From contig JADGJC010000380.1 of assembly GCA_027596075.1 (NCBI GenBank), positions 1-35,575 of the forward strand: a stretch of 35,575 nt of DNA, read 5' to 3'. The DNA comes from Rhizophlyctis rosea (lineage: Eukaryota > Chytridiomycota > Chytridiomycetes > Rhizophlyctidales > Rhizophlyctidaceae). Made by a program: the position numbers and the translations under genes. Numbering within the stretch: position 1 is the stretch's first letter; every line of letters starts with the position of its first letter. Below, piece by piece: positions 27,695-35,575 of this stretch. Under the pieces are notes generated by a model, which was not told the origin of the DNA, ran no database searches, and worked only from the letters and a program-made list of their open reading frames with translations.

Positions 27695-30326
27695 ATGTCA
27701 GAGAAGGCTGTACCTCAATTCACTTGTGAGTGCGACTTGACATTCCTCACTCACAGCACGTTGTCACTCACTCACTCCATGGATCTCACGCAGTTCGAAG
27801 CAACTCTGGTGTGACCATTAAGAGTGGTCCACCAGACTATAATGCTCTCGAGTCGAGGTAACCCTTATGTTCCTTGGTCTGCACAGGACTCCGGCATAAC
27901 CGTAATGCACTTGTCAACAGCTCCGAACAGCTACGATCTTTCCAGTATAGTGCTGACGGCTCTTATCTGGCTTGGGTTCTGTCCGAAAGGTATGAGCCAA
28001 CTATATACAACACTCACCTTTCTTTCATGGCTTCACCTGCCTTATTCTATTATTCCAGTGTCAAAATTCTTGATGCCTCCACGAACAAGCAGATTCAAGA
28101 ATTGCCGTTGAAAAACGTTATCGAGATTGAGTTTTCGCCGCGTGGCACATACATATCCACATGGGAACGGCTTAGTGCGTAATGCTCTTTAGATGGATAT
28201 GGGATTTGTTCGAAGCACTGACTTTATTTCATTCCAGTGAAAACTCCGGATTCCGAAAAGAATCCCCATAAAAACCTTACCATATGGAATAGTGCCACTG
28301 GAGAACGGTTGACAGGGTTCACGCAGAAGAACCAATCTGGCTGGTAAGTTGTACAGAACAACAAAGATGCTTCTTTTAAGTCAACCCTCGTACCCGGCAG
28401 GAATGTGGATTGGACTGAAGATGAAACATATTGCGCTCGCCTCGTAAGCAATGAGGTTCAGTTTTATGATCCTAAGAATTTCGCCAAGGGTATGCGTATT
28501 TGTGATGTCATACTTGTATACTTGTCATGTATTGATATGGCTTGTGCAGGTATTAGCAGTCGCTTGAAGTTGGAAGGGATCTCAGATTTTTCCTTATCTC
28601 CCGGAAGGCGGCCCACTGTCTGCGTTTTCACCCCGGAAAAGCAGGGTCCTGCATCTGTACGCCTATTCGACATTACGAACTTAAGCGTTCCACTTGCGCA
28701 GAAGTCATTCCACCGCGCAGACAGCGTGCAATTTTATTGGAACAAACTCGGCACCAACGTCTTAGTTTTCACACACACCGACGTAGACAAAACTGGACAG
28801 TCGTATTATGGGGAGACGGCCTTGTATTATCTGTCAATCACCGGCAACTACGATTGCCGTGTACAACTAGATAAACCTGGCCCAATCCATGATGTGTCGT
28901 GGAGCCCGAACTCGAAGGAATTTGTTGTTGTATATGGGATTATGCCTTCCAAGGCTACGCTATTTGATCACCGTGCAAATCCCGTGTATGAGTTCGGTTC
29001 CGCGGCGAGAAATACTGTCCGGTTCAGTCCGCAGGGGCGTTTGTTGTACATAGCTGGATTCGGCAATCTGGCGGGCGATTTGGTTCGTGCCATCAGTTAC
29101 ATGAGCGCGTAGCGTGTTTACACGTACTGATCTCTTCAATTTTTACAGGACGTGTGGGACCGCAGATCGTTCAAAAAGCTCGTGACAATACCGGCCAGCA
29201 ACTCCTCCTTGTGTGAGTGGTGTCCGGACAGTCGGCATATCATGACCGCAATCTTGTACAAACGATTGAAGGTGGACAACGGCGTGAGAATATGGCACTA
29301 CACTGGATCTTTGGTGCATCAAGTGGAGGCGAAGGAGATGTATGAGGTTGGTGGCGGAGCTCGTTCCGAAGGATGGTCAATCACTAAGCTCTTTGACGCA
29401 ACGTTAGGCGGCATGGAGACCCGCGAAACCGGATTTGTGGCCTGAGTTGCGGACCTTGAGTCCACCTCCGGCACCTATAGCCACGATACAAGCTCCAGGT
29501 CTGTCTTTTGAGTCGATTTTCTTCTGCTGGTTTGTGCTGTCACTCACAATCTGTCAATAGCCAAGCCCGCCGGAGTATACAGACCACCGGGAGCTCGTGG
29601 GTCTGCGACTCCGTCCATTTTCACGGTAAATCTCATTGTTGGAGGAGCGCAGTCTGAAAGACGTCATACTGAAGTAATTTGTCATGCCGCAGCAGCGGGA
29701 AACAACACCAGAGGCTCCTTCAGTTCCTGGCGCCGGTTCTCTTTCCCGCATTCCCGGTCAAGCAGCAGAGAGTAAGCGATATGTGTCAAGCATACAAAGA
29801 TATCTTAAAATGCTCAACAATCTATGCTTTCAGCGAATTTGAGCAAAGCTGCGTTGAAGAACAAGAAGAAGCGGGAAGCCAAGAAAAGTGGGGGCGGGGT
29901 ATGTGTTCTTTCCATTTGTGCCGTAAATGGATCAACCTTCTTGCATATGGCGCCTGACCCCTGATTTCTGCCCATACAGCCCGAAGAAGCCAACAGTCCC
30001 ACAGCGGCGCCATCAGCCTCCTCACCCACACCCGCCCCTGTAGCAAACGGCGCCGGACCGGTCGGCGCAGGCGCAGCCGATACGGATAAGAAGATCAAGA
30101 ACTTGACGAAGAAATTAAAACAGATTGCAGAGATCAAGGCCAAGATTGCGGCGGGGGAAAAGGTGGAGCTTACGCAGATGAAGAAGGTGGAGGGAGAAGC
30201 AGAATTGAGAAAAGAGGTTTGTGGTCGGGAGTTTGTTTGTTTGTTTGCCAGTTTTGTTTATGTGATTGATGTGCTGATGGCTTGTTTTGTGTTTTGTAGC
30301 TGGAAGCGCTGCAAATTGGTGGATGA
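27695..30326 (+). CDS. EIF2A: Translation initiation factor eIF2A
   Basis: eIF2A is a WD-repeat (beta-propeller) factor implicated in delivering initiator tRNA to 40S subunits in non-canonical initiation. I read 14 exons: 27695-27725, 27794-27857, 27921-27989, 28059-28174, 28238-28343, 28401-28499, 28557-29082, 29149-29346, 29408-29498, 29561-29625, 29693-29771, 29834-29898, 29980-30216 and 30300-30326. All phases agree, giving 590 residues (human 585). Matches include FQYSADGSYLAWV, VDWTEDETYCARL, HTDVDKTGQSYYGE, ATLFDHRANPVYEFG, AGFGNLAGDL, NNGVRIWHYTGS-like DNGVRIWHYTGS, GVYRPPGARG, and a Lys-rich coiled tail with LSKAALKNKKKREAKK and DKKIKNLTKKLKQI. The very small last exon ends in LEALQIGG. 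Exons 7 and 11 have tandem NAG acceptors. Confidence 0.94.
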
Positions 30327-30708
30327 TGATGGTCCGAATTTTGTGGCCTAACTCGTTGGGACGTGGCGTCGAGTCTTTGGGAGATACAGTGCATATGTTT
30401 TTGGACACTTCCAGGCTGATGAAGGCCCCTTCTTCAAATATATAACCATAGTCTGTCACCGTTGGAGCTTCGCTTCGACTGCTGGCGTTGGTTCTGGGTC
30501 AGAAAACGAACTTTGACTTTGGATTTTATGATCATGCGTGAGTTCCGTCCAATGAAATATGGATGATTGAAGATGCGTTCGAGTGGTCCTTTTTGTGATC
30601 TCAGGTGAACTTTGATCTGAGAGGATAACAATTACAACCAACGAGCATTGTGGATGCTGCCACTCAAATAGATATCTGCGCTGATTTCCTACTCGGGTGC
30701 AGCGTCTC
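30327..30708. other. Convergent intergenic region
   Basis: These 382 bp separate the 3' ends of eIF2A (+) and SEN54 (-). I see no gene; the short frames here are shadows. Confidence 0.6.
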
Positions 30709-32149
30709 TTAGTCTATTCTCGGGGGCGGCTCTCCAAACGCCAGGAACGAGACATTTATTTCGTCCACCACCGCGATTTTCAATTGTGTTTGCGGATGCT
30801 TGTCAGCCAATAAGCGTTGAAATTCATAGTTGGTCGGCATGCTGTCTTGTACACTGTTCACGGGAAGGGGTGCCAGGTGAGTATGTGAAATCTCCAGCGT
30901 TGCACGACCTGCAGCCATCAAGAGCAGTGCCAGAAAAGGAAGAGTACGCTATGACGTGTCGCAACGTACTTTCGAACGACCACTTTGAAATCCGGTATGC
31001 CGGGATTACTTTTTTTGAATGCTGGTCGTGGTTTGTAGACATTGAACGAGTCGCCAGCCCACACTGAGGGAGGAGAAGAGTCCAGAGTGCTCGGAGAAAG
31101 AGGTTGGCGGGGTATATGTGACAATTCCTCATATACGTCATCTTCATTTGTGATTAGCACAAGCTTTGCACGGTATTTTGACAATTAGACCATACCTACC
31201 AGTTGAAGGGCATGATTGCAAATGAACTAATGGCCATGGTGGTCGGGACGTGGAAAATACGCTAAGGAACCATCGGATAGGCCACGCTATGTTGGAGACT
31301 ATTGTTCGGAAGATGATAGAGAGGATATCGATCCGTTTTGACGGCGTGGCTACTTGCAGGGGAGTGGACGTTGGGGCTGGTGAAGGCTGGAAGTAGCGAG
31401 GTTCGTTATGCCTGTTGACGATGAATCCCAGTCGTCGTAGAAAGGCATACACCTAACGATATCGTTTATATGAGTTGCTCTTTATGTTACCCAAGCAGGC
31501 AACTGAATACCACGCACCTGATACGCGTCAAACCCACATTTTCCTACCCCCTCTTTGATCATCAACCCATAGGCTTGCTGAATACTGATTGGAGCTTCAC
31601 TCAAAGTGACCATGAGCGTGCTTCTTTCGAGCAAGTACAGTGTCTCTTCAGGAAGCAAATGAAGCTTTCCAGCCGTCATGGTTCCCATGATTTGAAAGTG
31701 AGTTCCGCGCACCGTGTTTACGCGGCAGAATTCCGACGTGGGGTCCCAAGTTCCTTCGCTCAGACTACGGCTAAGAGTGGGAGGCCCGTTGTAAGCAAAA
31801 GCACGGGCAATGGGCCCGTGTCAGCTACTTCCTTACCCAGCAGCTCGCCGCTCTTCCGAAAGAATTGAGTGGACCGCCGCGCGAGATTCTTGGATGGCAA
31901 GTTTGTGCCGCTCGGACCCGTCCGGACTGAAGTCTTTTGTCCCTCTCATAAGGGCTGCCTGCTGTTCTCAGCGATGGTGCTCAGGAACTTCAGGAAGCCA
32001 CACAGCTGCACCTATGCCCGAAGAGTGATACATACTGGAGCAGATGTCCAGAGCAATGGGCCGTAATCAACAGCTTCGTCTTCCAATAGAGTTTGCGTGT
32101 CATTGTCAGCAGCAACTGGCCCCTCCGGCCCCTTGACTGGAATCATCAT
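30709..32149 (-). CDS. SEN54: tRNA-splicing endonuclease subunit SEN54
   Basis: SEN54 is the structural partner of SEN2 in the heterotetramer that cuts introns from pre-tRNAs. Minus-strand exons are 32149-32036, 31958-31837, 31770-31518, 31452-31200, 31141-30970 and 30853-30709; phases agree and the product is 352 residues. Family blocks in order are RGTKDFSPDG in the N-terminal domain, GTHFQIMGTMTAGKLHLLPEE, TLYLLERSTL, SIQQAYGL, YQVYAFLRRLGFIVNR, DDVYEELSHIP, FNVYKPRPAFKKSNPGIPDF, and IAVVDEINVSFLAFG at the end. Intron 4 was placed by its CTAAT branch site and phase. Intron 5 (116 nt) was placed by phase and by homology, joining VVVR to NVQDSMPT. Two adjacent ATGs begin the frame; I use the first. 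Confidence 0.9.
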
Positions 32150-32370
32150 ATGTTTCTCTGAAAGCGATTCTTCAAAAGCAAAGAGTGTTACAGAAGGATA
32201 TCAATGTGGCTCAGCGGCTTCAAATTCAAGCCCAAGGCCATCTGCAGCGGTTTGCTAGGGCTCGAAAATTTCGTGCACTGTGAACCATTTTGCGGATCGC
32301 ATGTGGCTTTGATGTGGCAATTCTGCAAATCCGCAAAACCGGGTAGGGGTCGGTTGTAAAACTTACGTGC

Positions 32371-32421
32371 AACGAAATCGTAACGAAATGTAACGAAACG
32401 TAACGAAACGTAACGAAAAAT
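32371..32421 (+). repeat. 10-nt tandem repeat, AACGAAAYGT
   Basis: There are five consecutive units: AACGAAATCGT, AACGAAATGT, AACGAAACGT, AACGAAACGT and AACGAAAAAT. A truncated AACGC follows. The period is close to one helical turn. Confidence 0.85.
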
Positions 32422-32564
32422 AACGCTTTTTATCCTGGCACAGTGAGCAAGCTACATATATATGTCACTGCGCCGTCAACTGTGCCACTTTCAAAATTGA
32501 AATGTAATGTGATATTTATAAATTTCATGAAATCTCGCGCTCCGCGCTGTTCAGAAAAATATTG

Positions 32565-32674
32565 ACACTGTGGGAATGTACAGCGTCATCCGAATCCGGG
32601 ACAGTGTTAACTACAGTGTCCACAAAATTCAGTACAGTGTCATAGACAGTGTAACACAATATCTACCACAGTGT
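32565..32674 (+). repeat. Periodic ACAGTGT motif cluster
   Basis: ACAGTGT occurs at 32601, 32613, 32634, 32646 and 32668; its reverse complement ACACTGT occurs at 32565. Steps between the direct copies are 12, 21, 12 and 22 nt, a repeat of about 33 nt carrying two motifs. The sequence between motifs is not conserved. Confidence 0.8.
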
Positions 32675-34042
32675 ACTCCAATATGCGGAGACAAATATTA
32701 CAAAAAGTATCTGTAAACAAATGTGTACACAGTAAACCTCCTGCAATGTGTTTTAGGCAGGCAGACTCCTCCCTGTTGAAATCGAATGGGCAGCCAAAAA
32801 GGCAATTTCGCCACACCAAGAGTTGAGACTTGCATAAATTGGAACACTACCTCAATGTACTGTCTGGGATGCTGCACTGACAGGAAGGATGCCCAAATGA
32901 CATGACAATATGCTTGCAAAACGTGAAGACAAAGTAGCACCCATCATTTGTCATGAGGATACCTTCATACTTGGCAATGTTAGGTTTCAGAGCACTCGGT
33001 TGGCTACAAGGTCATGGGGATGTTGTGCTGTGATGTGTTGTTACGGTTTCAGGGTCAATAACGCGTAAAAGGTTTCAGGACTTAGCCATTTGCACGAGAC
33101 GGGCGCGACTCAAAGGTTATCACGTAAGCATCCATGCGCGATCACGTTCCAATCATCTCAGCAAACGCAACAACATGGGGATTATTACATGTTGGACGTT
33201 CCCCTGAAAATCCACCGGACGGAGGTTATCGAATTATCATAGGGGGTCTGTTAATATATTTGGATGGGGAGATTGTCGGATACATTTAGAATTAGCTGAT
33301 TGTTGAATCTCTGTTTGATCGGGAGGGAAATACGCGTTTCCGTATATGATAGATGCGGGATAACGTCCCCATTGTACATTAGGCGTGACAGAGTGTGATT
33401 TTGTCTCATATTGATTTGTCGTTTTGAGCCCTCACCCGGAGTATCGTTGGTATATGGTTTGGGTTAGTCTTGTTATATTGAGTTGAGAAACTCAGGTTGG
33501 TACGTCTTCGACGTTCTTTGTGAAACCGAAGAACTAGTGATTTGTCATAATACGTCATCGTTGTTGTGATGTGTTAGCTCATAGTGGCCTAGGAGCGTGT
33601 GCACATATTTATCTCGCCTCAACCTGCCTTGCAAAATCATAAATGCTCATACGTATTACGGTTTCGCCACATCCTAACACAAACACACTACGTTTTGGTC
33701 ATCCACATAATATTTGAAATTGGAGATTTGAGAGGAAGGTGAAGGGCTATACCAATGGAACGGTCTACGTTGCGTGAGCAAAGCCCGAACACTAAGTCAG
33801 AAACTTTCCGAAAGGAAGGGAGAACTAACAAACGAGCGAAAGGCTAGAGGTGGACTTCCGTATATTCATTCGGATAGCGAGGCGAGGGGGAGTCTCGTCA
33901 GCGATCGGTTGTTAGTACAAAGTCCAAACGTCTCTATCCTAAGTCTAATGCTGCATATTGGACGCGGTAAATTAATTTGAATCATGCGGCGATATTTGAC
34001 CGGGGTCAGGAAATACATTGCTTGCCGGTGGCGCAGCTCTGG

Positions 34043-34650
34043 CTAAACTATCTTCATATAGGCACGTGAAACGCGTCGTGCACTACTGGGGTCTATGTTT
34101 AATCTACGGACTATGCTACTGACTGTTGCCGCAATGTCGCGGTGACGTTGCGGCGCACGGAGGTGAGGAGGGTCGTGGATGGCGGGAGCACTAGGGTATT
34201 GACGATGGTAGTCAGCGCGGATGTCGGGATGAAGTTCGTCGTAAGGTTCCCAAGTGGGGTCATCATAGCCTTGCCATTTGACGAGGTAGCGGAGCTTCTT
34301 CCCGTACCAGTGAGAGTTGAGGATTTTTTTGATGGCGTTTTCGTCTTCGCCTTCAGCGTCGGCAGGAATGGCGGGACCAGGCTCAGGAGCGATGCGGGAC
34401 GGAAATAACGATTGGTCGGAGGAGTCGTACGGGCGAAGGAGATTGACGTGAACAGCGACGTGGGCTCGAGAGGCAGTGGGCAGGTCGAGGCGGCAAGTGT
34501 CAGAATGTAGCACCTCAGTAACGGTGTAGGGTCCTTTGTAGCGAGGTAAGAGGGAGTCGGATTGGTGCGGGAGTTTGTGACGTTGGCGGAAGTTCTCGTT
34601 GTTGAGGAAGACTAAATCGCCGGCTTCGAAGGTTAGATCGCGGGCCCAGG
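34043..34650 (-). pseudogene. pol fragment: integrase C-terminus with chromodomain
   Basis: The frame from the junction near 34645 to the stop at 34045-34043 encodes the integrase C-terminal module: FEAGDLVFLNNENFRQ, LPRYKGPYTVTEV and HVNLLRPY. The chromodomain follows (AIKKILNSHWYGKKLRYLVK, then WQGYDDPTWEPYDEL). In intact chromoviruses this domain is thought to steer integration to chromatin carrying certain histone marks. It is joined directly, out of frame, to the RNase H end HIPGP, so the integrase catalytic core (HHCC and DDE parts) has been deleted. Confidence 0.85.
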
Positions 34651-35221
34651 GATGTGTTGTATGTCGAAGTCGAATTCGGAGAGGAAGTGGATGGCGCGAG
34701 CTTGACGGCCGTTAAGCTGCTTCTGCTTCATGATGTGCTTCAGCGAATCGTGGCCGGTGCAGACTTGGAACTTCGTTCCCCATAGTAGGCGGTACCCGTT
34801 GGTTAGGCAATAGAGGAGGGCAAGTAACTCCTTGTCGTGTGTGAAGTAGTTCTTCTCCGCGCCGCGGTATCCTCGGGACTCAAAAGCTACGGGCTGAGCA
34901 GTGCGCCAGTCCTTCTCTTGCGCGAGGATACCGCCGATGCCGGTGTCGGAAGCGTGAGTGACAACCCAAATGGTTTCGCCGGATTTGTAGTTGAGAACGC
35001 GGCGTGTAGGGAGTTTGGCAAATAACGATTTGATGTGGTGAAAGGCCTTGTGGTGTACTGGCCTCATTGGAAGGGGACGTTCTTCTTTGTGAGCTGGGTA
35101 AGGGGCACGGTCCACTTCGCTAGATCCTTAACGAATTTGCGGCAGTAGTTAACGAGCCCCATGAACTCTTGTACGTTCTTCTTGGTGCGAGGTACTGGCC
35201 AAGCCTGGATTGCTGGTCTAA
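34640..35221 (-). pseudogene. pol fragment: reverse transcriptase end and RNase H
   Basis: The first part (down to TGA 35066-35064) encodes the RT connection region, with AWPVPRTKKNVQEFMGLVNY and WTVPLTQLTKKNVPFQ, where a Trp would follow. The next part, in another frame (about 35085 to 34640), encodes RNase H: HASDTGIGGILAQ, AEKNYFTHDKELLALLYCL, DSLKHIMKQKQLNGRQARAI and FDFDIQHIPG. A nonsense codon plus a frame change near 35064-35080 separates the two. This is a retrotransposon of the fungal genome. Confidence 0.85.
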
Positions 35222-35246
35222 TAGACCTGCTGGGAGCAATACACAC

Positions 35247-35575
35247 TCAAATGAACACATTGGTTAACTTTTTGGATGTATATTGAGATAATTGAATAAT
35301 GAACACATACACACACACGCACGCGCACATATGTCACTCAAGGTGGCAAAGGTGCGACAGAAAAATACGTAAGAGATCGACGTGATTACATAAGGGTCAC
35401 GTGATCCTGACTATGCTAATAAATCAGTCACAAGTTACTCTATCACCAATCACGTGACACGTCCAGACTACCAGACGCGTCCTACTAGTCCGCATCCCTG
35501 CATTCTCCCCTTCAATTCTCCTCATGCGAGATCGAACCAAACAGTGGATGCGTGCACATCATGCGATACACGCAA
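35247..35575. other. Right-edge region: CA-rich tract and E-boxes
   Basis: There is no gene in the 329 bp. A CA-rich dinucleotide tract lies at about 35305-35331. Two identical palindromes TCACGTGA lie at 35397-35404 and 35450-35457, the core of bHLH (Cbf1/Pho4-type) sites. The region could be the promoter of a gene beyond the window or part of another element's LTR. Confidence 0.5.

Larger units (their letters stand above)
32150..34042. other. Gene-free region with short repeats
   Basis: Open frames here are at most about 80 codons and featureless. The left part holds a 10-nt tandem repeat (32371-32421) and a periodic ACAGTGT cluster (32565-32674). The right part (about 33400-34040) is where the 3' LTR of the adjoining retroelement would be expected, but with one copy I cannot define its ends. 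Confidence 0.55.
34043..35221 (-). mobile_element. Ty3/Gypsy chromovirus remnant
   Basis: Reading the minus strand, the element starts inside the end of reverse transcriptase (PAIQAWPVPRTKKNVQEFMG). It continues into RNase H and then jumps to the integrase C-terminus and a chromodomain. Gag, protease, most of RT and the whole integrase core are missing, so the element cannot move by itself. No LTR, primer-binding site or target-site duplication could be identified with one copy. The right boundary near 35221 is set where RT likeness stops, at a small GGTCTA-A-TAGACC palindrome. Confidence 0.85.

Noticed and set aside
1..35575. CRISPR arrays, bacterial-type operons, ribosome binding sites
   Set aside because: The window is eukaryotic, with spliced genes throughout. 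Repeats found have no regular repeat-spacer structure of CRISPR type.

Overview
This window is nuclear DNA from a fungus. The genes are split by many short GT-AG introns (mostly 57-116 nt). They include a plasma-membrane P-type proton pump, a secreted tyrosinase, and nuclear housekeeping genes (RPB9, complex I NDUFA6/NB4M, eIF2A, SEN54). At the right edge is a broken Ty3/Gypsy chromovirus. An early-diverging (chytrid-like) fungus is my best guess, but nothing in the sequence proves the lineage. All exon models below come from reading frames, splice sites and remembered family motifs; no search was run.

Layout. 1-2772: no convincing gene, with a pyrimidine-rich promoter for the proton pump. 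2773-5990 (+): H+-ATPase, 4 exons. 7284-7934 (+): small protein of unknown function. 8758-11310 (+): tyrosinase with a very tyrosine-rich repeat tail. 11681-12570 (-): RPB9, divergent from 12890-13582 (+), complex I NDUFA6/NB4M. 14081-14776 (-) and 15445-16112 (-): a tandem pair of F-box-like genes, the first a pseudogene. 17284-17640 (+): tiny GATA-type zinc finger protein with one zinc ligand changed. 18487-20727 (+): secreted protein of unknown family. 21152-23079 (-): MFS transporter. 24238-26930 (-): TMCO4/DUF726 hydrolase-fold membrane protein, divergent from 27695-30326 (+), eIF2A with 14 exons. 30709-32149 (-): tRNA-splicing endonuclease subunit SEN54. 32150-34042: gene-free, with short tandem and periodic repeats. 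34043-35221 (-): remnant of a chromodomain retrotransposon that has lost its integrase core.

How the genes relate. The housekeeping genes sit in divergent or convergent pairs and do not form one pathway. The tyrosinase, the unknown secreted protein and the MFS transporter are accessory and face the cell surface. The most interesting item is the tyrosinase: one polypeptide carries a complete dicopper oxidase domain followed by about 195 residues holding about 42 tyrosines in YQxPS-type repeats. It may therefore carry its own substrate for DOPA or quinone cross-linking, as in adhesive or wall-hardening proteins. A bipartite motif shared upstream of this gene and its left neighbour may indicate joint control.
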